Part shown: positions 1 through 8,091 of the stretch, piece by piece
Layout of the letters: every line of letters begins with the position of its first letter
Numbering within the stretch: the stretch's first letter is position 1
NCBI RefSeq assembly: GCF_009755225.1
Contig: NZ_WQKZ01000001.1
Span: 1,302,001 to 1,366,000, forward strand
Length of the DNA: 64,000 nucleotides
Source: Hymenobacter ginkgonis
Lineage (GTDB): Bacteria; Bacteroidota; Bacteroidia; Cytophagales; Hymenobacteraceae
Direction of reading: 5' to 3'
Position numbers and translations under genes: made by a program
The notes under the pieces: generated by a model
The model's database searches: none
What the model saw: only the letters and a program-made list of their open reading frames with translations
What the model was told of the DNA's origin: nothing

Positions 1-466
1 TTTCGTCGAGGCCTTTGCTCACTATGAAGCGGCCGGAATCGGCATCCTGCCGGATTTGGGCGTAGTGGCCGGTGGCAATAAAGTCGCAGCCCAGCATGTC
101 GGCCCGGCGCAGCAGGGCATCCCACTTGATGTGGGTATTGCAGAGCACGCAGGGGTTGGGGGTGCGGCCGGCGAGGTATTCGCTGGTAAAATTGTCAATC
201 ACAAAATCCCCGAACTCGTCGCGAATATCAATGATGTAGTGCGGAAAGCCCAGGCGCACGGCAATGTCGCGGGCATCGTTGATGCTGTCGAGCGAGCAGC
301 AGCCGGTTTCTTTTTTCGAGCCGCCGGCGCTGGCGTAGTCCCAGGTTTTCATCGTCATGCCCACTACTTCGTAGCCAGCTTCGTGCAGCAGCACGGCGGC
401 CACCGACGAGTCGATGCCGCCACTCATGGCCACGAGAACGCGGCCTTTGGTTGGGGTTGGTTCCAT
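1..466 (-). CDS. mnmA: tRNA-specific 2-thiouridylase MnmA (N-terminal part)
   Basis: MnmA uses ATP and a persulfide sulfur to make 2-thiouridine at position 34 of tRNA-Lys, -Glu and -Gln. The gene runs off the left edge, so only about 155 residues are visible. The N-terminus holds the PP-loop AMSGGIDSS, which binds ATP. Near residue 110 the NPCVLCN motif contains the first catalytic cysteine, and the conserved GHYAQ follows. Translation starts at the ATG at 466. The intact PP-loop and Cys motif make the assignment firm; the second catalytic Cys lies outside the window. Confidence 0.93.
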   Translation of the reverse strand, partial: MEPTPTKGRVLVAMSGGIDSSVAAVLLHEAGYEVVGMTMKTWDYASAGGSKKETGCCSLDSINDARDIAVRLGFPHYIIDIRDEFGDFVIDNFTSEYLAGRTPNPCVLCNTHIKWDALLRRADMLGCDFIATGHYAQIRQDADSGRFIVSKGLDE

Positions 467-661
467 AAAAGAGGCAAGCCACCCAGGGAAGTGAAGTTTC
501 CGGCTGGTGCCATTCTACAAAATTACGCAATTAATCGTGCGCAAACCCGGCTTGCTGGTTGGGTTTGTGCGGGGCGGGCTGCTTGGCCATGCGCGGGCGC
601 AGCCCGCAGCAGCGACCTTTGCCCCCATTCTACCTTCCTCCTTCCAACTTCTTTCCTTCGG

Positions 662-1285
662 ATGTTAGCTCTTCCCGTGCTTGTGCGCGACATCAATAAT
701 CTGTCCGACGCCCGCTACTGCGCGGGCATGGGCGCCCAGGGCCTCATTTTTACGCTCGATGCCAACCTGCCCGGCGCCGTGGAGGCCGCCACCGCCCGCG
801 AGCTGGCCGGTTGGGTGGCCGGCGTCGATATCATTGGGGAGTTTGGCCACGTGGCCGGCCCCGAAATCAACCGCTTGGTCGAAGAGTGCGGCCTTACGGG
901 CGTGCTGCTGCGCCTCGACCGGGCCCGCCAGGCCTGGCCCCAGGGGCTGGCCGTGCCCGCGCTGGTCGAAGTGCCGGCGGCACTGCTCCTCAACCAGGCG
1001 CACTACGCGGCGGCCGTAGCCGACCTCACGGCCGCCCTACCCCAGGGCTTTGCCTTCTTCACCTCCCCGCCCCAGCCCTACCCCACCGACTATGCCTACT
1101 GGCATAGCCTAGCCCGGCAGGCCCCGCTGTGGCTAGCGGCCCCCACCAACCCAACCGAGGCCGCCGACCTGGCCCAGCAGGTGCACCCGGCGGGCCTCAT
1201 CCTCATGGGCGGCGACGAGATTAAGCCCGGCCTACGCGACTTTACCGAACTCGAAGCCGTGTTTGAGGCCCTCGAAGAAGCCTAG
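662..1285 (+). CDS. TrpF-like (phosphoribosylanthranilate isomerase-like) TIM-barrel protein
   Basis: A 207-residue protein whose ends resemble phosphoribosylanthranilate isomerase. The N-terminus (LVRDINNLSDARYCAGMGA) matches the first beta-alpha unit, and the C-terminus (GLILMGGDEIKPGLRDF) resembles the phosphate-binding end of TrpF. The canonical KxCG catalytic cysteine is absent: the position reads VRD. No other trp genes are nearby. It may be a paralogue with another role or a very divergent enzyme, so I do not assign the isomerase reaction. I chose the ATG at 662 because homology begins there; the open frame upstream lies antisense to mnmA. Confidence 0.72.
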   Translation: MLALPVLVRDINNLSDARYCAGMGAQGLIFTLDANLPGAVEAATARELAGWVAGVDIIGEFGHVAGPEINRLVEECGLTGVLLRLDRARQAWPQGLAVPALVEVPAALLLNQAHYAAAVADLTAALPQGFAFFTSPPQPYPTDYAYWHSLARQAPLWLAAPTNPTEAADLAQQVHPAGLILMGGDEIKPGLRDFTELEAVFEALEEA

Positions 1286-1393
1286 CGCCTCCGCCCCGGC
1301 GGCGAGTCGGCAAGCTTTTCGCAGCAAGCCGCCCCGCCGGGCAGGCCCACTTGGGCAAACCAAAAAGCGGAACGGCCGTTAGCTTGCCGGGCC

Positions 1394-1422
1394 GCGTTGG
1401 CAGTTGTGTTTTCTGCCAACGC
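1394..1422. other. 10-bp stem-loop upstream of the DUF2306 gene
   Basis: Perfect 10-bp arms (1394-1403 and 1413-1422) around a 9-nt loop, about 70 bp before the DUF2306 start. There is no T-tract, so a terminator is unlikely. It could be an mRNA leader structure. No function can be assigned. Confidence 0.35.
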
Positions 1423-1492
1423 AGCCCCACTTGCTCCTTACCCACCGCCCCCTCGCTTGTAGCTGGGCAGCGGGTTCCGTGTCTATTTTGGT

Positions 1493-1960
1493 ATGGCTAC
1501 CCTTCTTCACTCGTCCATCAGCGTCGGGCATTTGCTGGCTGCCTTAGTAGCCTTGGCAGCGGGCACGTCGATTTTGGTTTTGCCGAAAGGCACGCGGCGC
1601 CACCGGCTGCTGGGCCGGGTCTACGTGGGCAGCATGAGCGCTTTATTGCTGACGGCCTTTCAGCTATACTTTTTATTTGGCCGGTTCGGCATCGTGCATT
1701 GGGGCGCCGTGGGCAGCAGCCTGGCCCTGTTCGTGGGGGTAGGTGCCGTGTGCTGCCGGCGGGTGGTAGCGGCCTGGCAGCGGTGGCACTACCTGGGCAT
1801 GGGCGCTTCGGTTACGGGCTTGTACGCGGCGTTTGCGGTGGAAAGCACCTACCGGCTCTTTCCGCCCAGCTATTTCTGGGGGGAAGCCCTGGGGCTGGCC
1901 GCGGCCGTATTTATGCTGGGTGGCGTGCTGCTCTACCGGCATGCACCCGCGGCGGCGTAG
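1493..1960 (+). CDS. DUF2306-family integral membrane protein
   Basis: A 155-residue protein with about four hydrophobic segments. The first carries a histidine (HLLAA). It is followed by the basic loop PKGTRRHRLLGRVYV, which is characteristic of the DUF2306 membrane family, and a second His lies in WHYLGMG. The function of the family is not established; conserved His residues in the membrane have suggested metal or heme contact, but that is speculation here. It stands alone on the plus strand and converges on trmB across a strong hairpin. Confidence 0.7.
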   Translation: MATLLHSSISVGHLLAALVALAAGTSILVLPKGTRRHRLLGRVYVGSMSALLLTAFQLYFLFGRFGIVHWGAVGSSLALFVGVGAVCCRRVVAAWQRWHYLGMGASVTGLYAAFAVESTYRLFPPSYFWGEALGLAAAVFMLGGVLLYRHAPAAA

Positions 1961-1967
1961 GGCAGCG

Positions 1968-2006
1968 GGCCGGCCGGGCTTGCGCCTGCCCGAAGCCCGG
2001 CCGGCC
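1968..2006. terminator. Convergent terminator between DUF2306 gene and trmB
   Basis: A perfect 14-bp GC-rich stem (1968-1981 with 1993-2006) and an 11-nt loop, followed by GTCTTTT on the plus strand. It sits 7 bp after the DUF2306 stop and 7 bp from the trmB stop, so it can serve both strands. Confidence 0.75.
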
Positions 2007-2013
2007 GTCTTTT

Positions 2014-2676
2014 CTACAGCATAAACCGCACGTATTTGATGGGGACGCCCACGGCCCGGTACTTGCCCTCGAAGTGCGTCTGGATGGCCTGGGCCGCGGC
2101 AAACGCCGCATCGGTTTCGGCGTAGAGGTCGCGGGTGGCCACGTCGAGACGGGCCCCGGGGCGGCTAGCCAACACCTCAAGGGTATAGGCAAACAGGCCT
2201 TCGCTATCGGTTTTGAGCTGAGCCACGCCGCCGGGCGCGAGCAGCTTTTGGTACATATCCAGAAAGCGCGGAGCCGTGAGGCGGCGCTTGATGTCGCGGT
2301 CGCGGGGCCGCGGGTCGGGAAAGGTTATCCAAATTTCGCTGAGCTCGGCGGGCGCAAAGTGGTCTTCCAGTTGGTGGGCCGACAGGCGCAAAAAGCCCAC
2401 GTTGGTTAGCCCTAAGGCTTCGGCGCGGGTGCTGCCGCGCCAAATGCGCTCGCCCTTAATGTCGAGGCCCAAAAAATTCTGGTCGGGGTGGTGCTGGGCT
2501 AGGCCCACCGTGTACTCGCCCTTGCCACAGCCCATTTCGAGCACCATTGGGTTGGTATTTTGAAAAAAATCGGGGCGCCAGTGGCCGGCCAAGTGGCCAA
2601 AATTGGCTTTGCCCGGCTCTACAATATCGGGGCGGTTGGCATTTTCAGCAAAGCGCTGAAGCTTAATACGGGGCAC
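2014..2676 (-). CDS. trmB: tRNA (guanine-N7-)-methyltransferase TrmB
   Basis: This 220-residue SAM-dependent enzyme forms m7G46 in tRNA. The SAM-binding motif EMGCGKGEYT lies near residue 47. The family signature ITFPDPRPRDRD is near residue 115 and stands where other TrmB proteins have FPDPWPKxRH. Length and layout are typical. The start appears to be GTG at 2676 (PRIKLQRF follows); no in-frame ATG lies close by. It is transcribed on the minus strand after folC and is probably independent of it, since about 110 bp separate them. Confidence 0.93.
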   Translation of the reverse strand: MPRIKLQRFAENANRPDIVEPGKANFGHLAGHWRPDFFQNTNPMVLEMGCGKGEYTVGLAQHHPDQNFLGLDIKGERIWRGSTRAEALGLTNVGFLRLSAHQLEDHFAPAELSEIWITFPDPRPRDRDIKRRLTAPRFLDMYQKLLAPGGVAQLKTDSEGLFAYTLEVLASRPGARLDVATRDLYAETDAAFAAAQAIQTHFEGKYRAVGVPIKYVRFML

Positions 2677-2786
2677 GGCAGGCGGAAATGAAAGCTAAAA
2701 AGGGCCACAAAACTACGCCCACCCGCGCGTTTTGGCGGGCCAGCTGGGCAAGTTTGTGCGCGCCTTGCGAGTCCCTACCCCCCCTG

Positions 2787-4109
2787 TTAGGCATAAAGCT
2801 CGGCTACTTCGGCCACCACAAAGGTGCTACCCCCGATAAACACCACGTCGTCGGGCCCGGCGGCGGCGCGGGCAGCGGCCACGGCCACCGGCACCGGCCC
2901 ATAGGCCTGGCCCGTGAGGCCGGCTGCCGCTGCCAGAGCGGCCAGCTCGGCGGCGGGTAGGGCCCGCGGAATGGCTGCCTGGCAGAAGTAGTACGTGGCC
3001 TCGCGCGGCAGCAACGCCAGCACCTTCGTCACATCCTTGTCGTTGACGGTGCCGATAACCAGGTGCAGCTGCCGGTGCGGCACCCGCGCTAGCTGGGCCA
3101 GCACCAGCTGAAGGCCGGCCTCGTTGTGGCCGGTATCGGCAATAACCAGCGGGCGCTGCCCAATAATGCTCCAGCGGCCACGCAGGCCGGTGAGGCGCGT
3201 TACTTCGCGCAGACCCTGGCGCAGGGCGGCTTCTGGTATAGTAAAGCCTTGGGTGCGCAGCTCGTCCAGGGTGGCGAGTACGCCGGGCAGGTTCAGGCGC
3301 TGGTAATCGCCGAGCAAGCCCAGCTCGACCTGTGCTAGCAACGGCGCTCCATCGCGCCACACCTCCACGACCTGCTCCGCGGTGAAGTTAGCCGCCAGGG
3401 AGGGGGTAGGGCTCGCGGACGGCCGCACGGCGTAGCGCGCGTCGGCAAACAGCAGCGGGCTTCCCTCCTGCTCAGCTTTGGCCGTGAACACGCCAGCTAC
3501 TTCCGGCTGCGTTTGGCTGATGACAACCGGCCGGCCGGGTTTGATGATGCCAGCTTTCTCGCCCGCGATTTCGGGCAACGTATTGCCCAGCATGGCCTGG
3601 TGGTCGTAGCTGATATTGGTGATGAGCGCCACGAGCGGCGTGATGATATTGGTCGAATCGAGCCGGCCACCAAGGCCTACTTCGACCACCGCCACATCTA
3701 CCTGCTCGGCGGCGAAGTAGTCGAAGGCTAGCGCTACGCACATCTCAAAAAATGAGGGCTCGATGCTGGCGAACAAGTCCTGGTGCTGTTCAACCCACTG
3801 CACCAGGTAATCGGGGGCTAGCTCCTGGCCATTCACCCGGATGCGCTCGGTGAATTCGCGCAGGTGCGGCGAGGTATAGAGGCCCACCTTGTAGCCCGCG
3901 CTTTGCAGCACCGCCGCCAGCAGGTGCGACGACGAGCCCTTGCCGTTGGTGCCCGCCACGTGCACACTGCGGAACCTGTTTTCGGGGTGGCCCAGGGCGG
4001 CAGCCAGCGCCTCGGTGTTGCCCAAGCCCTTCTTGAAGCCAGCGGCCCCTACCCGTTGGTACATGGGCAGTTGTGCGTAGAGCCAGGCTAGGGTTTCGGA
4101 GTAGTTCAT
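2787..4109 (-). CDS. folC: Bifunctional folylpolyglutamate synthase/dihydrofolate synthase
   Basis: FolC adds glutamate to dihydropteroate and then to folates, using ATP. The protein has about 440 residues, the usual length. The P-loop AGTNGKGSS is near residue 55, the Mur-ligase-like GLGGRLDSTN near residue 145, and the ADTGHNEAG motif opens the C-terminal domain. I use the ATG at 4109 (NYSETLAWLY follows) rather than the TTG six bases upstream. It is the last gene of the minus-strand run that starts with the TPR protein. About 95 bp separate it from the TonB gene, so co-transcription is plausible but not proven. Confidence 0.93.
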   Translation of the reverse strand: MNYSETLAWLYAQLPMYQRVGAAGFKKGLGNTEALAAALGHPENRFRSVHVAGTNGKGSSSHLLAAVLQSAGYKVGLYTSPHLREFTERIRVNGQELAPDYLVQWVEQHQDLFASIEPSFFEMCVALAFDYFAAEQVDVAVVEVGLGGRLDSTNIITPLVALITNISYDHQAMLGNTLPEIAGEKAGIIKPGRPVVISQTQPEVAGVFTAKAEQEGSPLLFADARYAVRPSASPTPSLAANFTAEQVVEVWRDGAPLLAQVELGLLGDYQRLNLPGVLATLDELRTQGFTIPEAALRQGLREVTRLTGLRGRWSIIGQRPLVIADTGHNEAGLQLVLAQLARVPHRQLHLVIGTVNDKDVTKVLALLPREATYYFCQAAIPRALPAAELAALAAAAGLTGQAYGPVPVAVAAARAAAGPDDVVFIGGSTFVVAEVAELYA

Positions 4110-4205
4110 AAACAAGTGCGCCAGGCGAGTGCCTGGCGCGAAAGTAGTCGATACAGCCTAGAATAGGGAGCAGTTTAGGCGAAATTTGCCGCAGCCTACC
4201 CCTGC

Positions 4206-5120
4206 TTATTTCACCGAGAAGCGGAAAGTGTAGAAGCCCGTGGCGCCGCCCGCGCCGGCGTTAGTTTTGATAAAATTGGCATCTAGCAGCTTGTCACGGC
4301 AGAGTTTTTCCTGGGCCGGCGACACATTGCCGGATACCTTGGTAACGGACTCCACCTCGCCGTCGTCGCTGATTTTAATCTTGAAGCGCACCACGCCGGG
4401 GTTGTCATCCAGGGCTTCCACCACGGGTGTATTATCGAAGCGCCAGCCGCTCATTTCGAGGCCGCCTCCCCCGCCGCTGCCGGGGCGCGAGCCGCTCCCC
4501 CCACTGCCGGGCTGGCCATACAGCGCCTTGGCGTCGAGCGAGCCGTTGCGGTCGCCCTGGTCGCCCACGGTGCCGGGATGGTCGCCGTTGCTGTTGCCGG
4601 TAGGCGCGCTACTGCCGCCAGTCACGCCGTTGCCACCAGCCACGCCGGTCGCGCTGCCTTTGGGCGTGTAGAGCGTGCGGGGCTGCTCGCGGGGCTTGGG
4701 TGTTTCGCGCACCGGCTCCTTGGGCGCCGCTACGGGGGTAGGCTTTTCGGCGGGCGGCGCGGTTACGCTGGCGTCTTCGGCCTCGCTGGTGAGTACTTTT
4801 TGCTGGGCTTCGGGCTGGGCCGGGGCCGTTTCGACGCGCTGCGGCGGCGTGGGCTGCGGTGTGGGGGTAGGCTGCGCGGCCGCGGGGCGCGAGTCTTCCC
4901 GGTTTTGCGACGCGTTGGCGGCGGCCAAGGTTTGTACATCACCCCCGCCAGCCGCGTCAAGGCCGTAGTTTAGCTCTACCCCGTCGCCCCCGAGCGCATC
5001 GAGCGGTGGGTTGGGGCCGTTGAATTTGAGGAAGAAGCACAGCAGCGCCAGCAACAGCACCACGGCAGCCGTGATGCCCAAGGCTTCGCGCCGGTGCTCT
5101 TCGGGATAATCGAGGGCCAT
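4206..5120 (-). CDS. TonB-like energy transducer
   Basis: This 304-residue inner-membrane protein has one membrane anchor at about residues 14-34 and a long Pro/Ala/Thr/Gly-rich periplasmic spacer (about 60-225). The C-terminal domain of about 80 residues begins at MSGWRFDN and ends FYTFRFSVK; it resembles the TonB/TolA-type C-terminal fold. Such proteins carry proton-motive force from ExbB/ExbD to the outer membrane. It directly follows exbD (about 120 bp), so it is the likely partner of that motor. The spacer contains many PTP repeats. The exact outer-membrane partner is inferred from the operon. Confidence 0.8.
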   Translation of the reverse strand: MALDYPEEHRREALGITAAVVLLLALLCFFLKFNGPNPPLDALGGDGVELNYGLDAAGGGDVQTLAAANASQNREDSRPAAAQPTPTPQPTPPQRVETAPAQPEAQQKVLTSEAEDASVTAPPAEKPTPVAAPKEPVRETPKPREQPRTLYTPKGSATGVAGGNGVTGGSSAPTGNSNGDHPGTVGDQGDRNGSLDAKALYGQPGSGGSGSRPGSGGGGGLEMSGWRFDNTPVVEALDDNPGVVRFKIKISDDGEVESVTKVSGNVSPAQEKLCRDKLLDANFIKTNAGAGGATGFYTFRFSVK

Positions 5121-5240
5121 GGAATGGAGGGGCGGCTTAGCGGGCCAAACGGAGTGTGAAACTAAATAAAATGCAGCTGCTTAACCACTTCCCCACTAGC
5201 TCTTTAAATGATGATGGGTGGGCGCAAGGCTACCCCCCTT

Positions 5241-5663
5241 TTACTGGCCAGCCGCCTGCTGCGACTGCGTAGCCATCACCATTTTCATTTTTAGGCGGTT
5301 GCCGATTTCTAGCACATCCACTAGCTTCTGCACGTTCAGGCCAGCATCGACGCGCAGCACTACCGTGGGCTGGGCTTCGGTGGGCTGGCCGGGGGCAAGC
5401 AGGGCGCGCAACTCGGGCTCGAGCGTGGCGGACGTCACGGGCTTTTTATTCACGAAATACTCGCCCGCCGCGTTGATGGATACGGTAACGGGCTGCTTCA
5501 TCACCTGCTTGCTGCTCTTGGCATTGGGCAGCAACAGCTTGATAACGTTGGGATTCACCATCGTCGATACAATCAGAAAGAACAGCATCAAGAAAAACAT
5601 GATGTCGTTCATCGAGCTGGTTTCAACGTGCGAAGAAGCGTGGCGGCGGCGGGAAAGATTCAT
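5241..5663 (-). CDS. exbD: ExbD/TolR-family motor subunit
   Basis: This 140-residue protein has an N-terminal cytoplasmic stretch, one transmembrane helix (NDIMFFLMLFFLIVSTMV, residues about 19-37) and a periplasmic domain. The Asp at the start of the helix is the proton-carrying residue known in ExbD. The periplasmic part has the usual pattern VVLRVDAGLNVQKLVDVLEI. With ExbB it forms the proton-driven motor that energises TonB. It lies between exbB and the TonB gene; an AT-rich spacer with a perfect inverted repeat separates it from exbB. Confidence 0.9.
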   Translation of the reverse strand: MNLSRRRHASSHVETSSMNDIMFFLMLFFLIVSTMVNPNVIKLLLPNAKSSKQVMKQPVTVSINAAGEYFVNKKPVTSATLEPELRALLAPGQPTEAQPTVVLRVDAGLNVQKLVDVLEIGNRLKMKMVMATQSQQAAGQ

Positions 5664-5672
5664 ATTTAATGG

Positions 5673-5747
5673 TTAATGAATAATGGTTAATGATTACTAA
5701 TGAGCGCTTTCAAGATTCATTATCAATCATTAACCATTATTCATTAA
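5673..5747. repeat. Perfect 23-bp inverted repeat in the exbB-exbD spacer
   Basis: Arms at 5673-5695 and 5725-5747 are exact reverse complements over 23 bases, with a 29-nt loop. They are built from TTAATG words. The element is AT-rich in a GC-rich genome and fills the whole 87-bp gap. It may form an mRNA hairpin that adjusts exbB:exbD expression, or be a dispersed spacer repeat. Confidence 0.8.
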
Positions 5748-5750
5748 AAA

Positions 5751-6458
5751 TTAATTGTCTTGCAGGATATCCATGAATTCGATGGCTGAGTTTTCCATCC
5801 GGAATACCATGCGCTCGACCAGGATGCTGAGCCAGTGGTAGCCGATGTGGGCGATGATGCCCACGATGAGGCCAGCCGCCGAGGTCACCATTTTGGTGTA
5901 GAGGCCGCCCGCAATTTGGGTAATGCCGAACTCACCGCTGCTAGAAATGGCGTAAAAAATCTTGATAACGCCGATAATCGTACCCACGAAGCCTAGCATG
6001 GGGGCAATGCCCGCAATAATGCCCAGGATGCTGATGTTTTTTTCGAGGCGGGCAATCTCGATTTTGCCCACATTTTCGACGCTGGCCTCAATTTCGGTGA
6101 TGGGCAGGCCGATGCGGCGCAGGCCTTTTTCGACCATGCGGGCCAGGGGTGAGGGGTTTTGGGCGCAATAAAGCTTGGCGCCTTGCAAATCGCCCTTCAC
6201 CATAAGGGCCCGAATGCCGCCCATAAAACTATCGGGGTCGCCACCCGCGTTGCGGATAGTGAGGTAGCGCTCGGCAATGATGTAAACCGACACGATGAGC
6301 AGCAGGAAAATGGGGAGCATTATCCAGCCCCCGCGCAAAATTAGGTCGAAGAGCGAGAGGCCGGGCGCCGCATTGGCCAGGGCGGTGGCGTGGGCCGCGG
6401 CCGTATCAGTGGCAACGGAGGTAACGGCAGAGGCAGCTTGCAGCAGGAAAACGGACAT
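5751..6458 (-). CDS. exbB: MotA/TolQ/ExbB proton channel protein
   Basis: A 235-residue inner-membrane channel subunit with three transmembrane segments: about residues 40-67 (GGWIMLPIFLLLIVSVYII), 145-170 (GIIAGIAPMLGFVGTIIGV) and 190-220. The ExbB/TolQ signature lies in the second segment, including its conserved Pro, Gly and Thr. ExbB pentamers surround ExbD and conduct protons. An N-terminal segment of about 35 residues, Ala-rich, precedes the first helix and could be a signal-like extension common in Bacteroidota ExbB. The gene sits 70 bp after the HU/SPOR gene on the same strand. Confidence 0.92.
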   Translation of the reverse strand: MSVFLLQAASAVTSVATDTAAAHATALANAAPGLSLFDLILRGGWIMLPIFLLLIVSVYIIAERYLTIRNAGGDPDSFMGGIRALMVKGDLQGAKLYCAQNPSPLARMVEKGLRRIGLPITEIEASVENVGKIEIARLEKNISILGIIAGIAPMLGFVGTIIGVIKIFYAISSSGEFGITQIAGGLYTKMVTSAAGLIVGIIAHIGYHWLSILVERMVFRMENSAIEFMDILQDN

Positions 6459-6528
6459 TCAGCGGAGTAAGGAAGGACGAAAGAGCAAGGCAAACGCGTA
6501 ACCAGCCCAAACGGGCCCGGCAAGCAGC

Positions 6529-7968
6529 TTAGTAGGCAAAAACCGTGAGGCCTTTGTCGAGGTGCGGGTTTTGCCGCAAGTGGCTGGCGGCCACGAGCGC
6601 CGAAGGGCGGTCGGCAAAATCAGCGGCCGACAGGCGGTAGAGGCGGCTGCCCAGGGGCGGCGCAATTACTTTAGCTGGGCGGCCGGCGTGGGCGAGGTTG
6701 CGGCGGCCTTCTTCGGCCCGGGCCAGCGAGTTGTAGGCGGCCACTACGATGTAGTAACGGCCAGTGCGGGATTTAATTGTAGTGGCGCTAACCGGGGCCG
6801 CAGGCGCTACCGCTACTTTAGCCGGGGTCTTGTAAGAAGCTGGCGTAACAGTGAGCGTTTTGCTGCTGCGCACGCGCACGACCGGGCGGGTGGCCACGGG
6901 CGCAGGGGCTACCGCTTTGGGCGCCGCTACTACCGTATACTGCTTCGGCGTGCCGGCCGCCAGGCGCTGGGCCAGCGGAATGGGCTTGGCCACATTGTTT
7001 TCGTCGGCCACGGCCGCTACGGCCGCCGCTGGAATAGGCTTAAGCTTCGTCTTTCTCCGCACGGGGGTTGGCGTCGGCTGGGCCAACAACACCTCCACTG
7101 GGTCGAGGGCTGGCTTTGCCTTGGCCACGTGGGTGGGGGTAGGCGCCGGGGCCTGCTTCACAACCGGAGGGGCAACTACCGCGGCAGGCAAAGTTGCTGC
7201 CGCAGGGGCCGCATCGAATTCTGAAGCAACCGTTTCTTCTTTTGCAGCAGTTTCTTTTGTAGCAGTTTCGTTGCTAGGCAAATCTGCAAAGTTTGGGCGA
7301 GCCAACGCGGCTTGCTGCGGCGCTGCTGGGCGCGCGGCCTGCTCCCACTGGGGCACGTAGCCGCGCCAAGCCACGGGCAGCGTATCCGGATGCAGGTTGA
7401 GCAGGTAGAGGCCGGCTACGGCCAGGCCAGCCAGCAGGCCAATGGTGGCACCAGGCACTACGCGACGCAGCTTTAAGCCGCGGCTGGCCGAGCGCAGGCG
7501 CGGCACCAACTGGGCTTGCTGCTCGCGGGCCAGGCGGGCGTCGGTCACGCGCACGGGGTGCGCCGTGAGTTCGGGCAGGCCGAAGGCGGCGGCCAGCAGG
7601 TTGTCGGTGCCGGTATATTCAAACTGTAAACCCCGGCCGGCCAGTTGCCGAAATACGCCGATACCTGGCAGCTCGGTGCGGTGCTGGGCTTGCAGCTCGT
7701 GGTGCAGCGCAGCTACGGCTTGGCGTAGTACTTCGCGGGCTTCGGCGGCCGGCAGGTGCAGGTGCTGGCTCAGCACATCTACGAGCAGGCCGTCGTTGCG
7801 AGTGAGGGCCTGGTTGAAGGCTACCTGACGGGTAGGCGGGCTCAGCAAATGCCGGCCGCCGGGCTGCACCCGCGCCGGCGTATACTCGGCCACTAAGCCC
7901 CCGAAATCCGGAATTATCACGCAGTCGTGGTCGCGGAGCAAGGGGCGCAGGTGGTCGGAGAGGTTCAT
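6529..7968 (-). CDS. Membrane protein with N-terminal HU-like (CCDC81-type) domains and C-terminal SPOR domain
   Basis: 479 residues. Residues 1-140 (SDHLRPLLRDHDCVIIPDFGGLVAEY ...) match the pair of HU-like domains of bacterial CCDC81-type proteins common in Bacteroidota. A transmembrane helix follows at about 170-192 (PGATIGLLAGLAVAGLYLL), then an Ala/Pro/Lys/Thr-rich linker to about 400. The last 75 residues form a SPOR domain (RYYIVVAAYNSLARAEEGRRNL), a fold known to bind denuded peptidoglycan strands. So it is probably a bitopic protein with a cytoplasmic HU part and a periplasmic wall-binding part. It lies upstream of exbB in the same run. Role unknown; cell-envelope organisation is an inference. 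Confidence 0.82.
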   Translation of the reverse strand: MNLSDHLRPLLRDHDCVIIPDFGGLVAEYTPARVQPGGRHLLSPPTRQVAFNQALTRNDGLLVDVLSQHLHLPAAEAREVLRQAVAALHHELQAQHRTELPGIGVFRQLAGRGLQFEYTGTDNLLAAAFGLPELTAHPVRVTDARLAREQQAQLVPRLRSASRGLKLRRVVPGATIGLLAGLAVAGLYLLNLHPDTLPVAWRGYVPQWEQAARPAAPQQAALARPNFADLPSNETATKETAAKEETVASEFDAAPAAATLPAAVVAPPVVKQAPAPTPTHVAKAKPALDPVEVLLAQPTPTPVRRKTKLKPIPAAAVAAVADENNVAKPIPLAQRLAAGTPKQYTVVAAPKAVAPAPVATRPVVRVRSSKTLTVTPASYKTPAKVAVAPAAPVSATTIKSRTGRYYIVVAAYNSLARAEEGRRNLAHAGRPAKVIAPPLGSRLYRLSAADFADRPSALVAASHLRQNPHLDKGLTVFAY

Positions 7969-7997
7969 CTTTTTAAAGTGGGAGTTTTGAATTAGAG

Positions 7998-8090
7998 ATT
8001 ATGAATTGACAATTACCAACAAGCGCATTAGCTAATCAACCTATTGGTTGACAGTGCAAAACCCTTGATTCATAACGCATAATTCATAAT
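7998..8090. repeat. AT-rich spacer with 10-bp inverted repeat between barrel and HU/SPOR genes
   Basis: ATTATGAATT at 7998-8007 and its exact complement at 8081-8090 bracket the 123-bp spacer. Further TTGATTCATAA-like words lie in between. The style matches the exbB-exbD spacer repeat. No T-tract terminator is seen. Confidence 0.5.
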
Positions 8091-8091
8091 T

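Noticed and set aside
56..661. Long plus-strand open frame running into the TrpF-like gene
   Set aside because: Its first 200 codons lie antisense to mnmA or in non-coding DNA and resemble no protein; homology starts at the ATG at 662.
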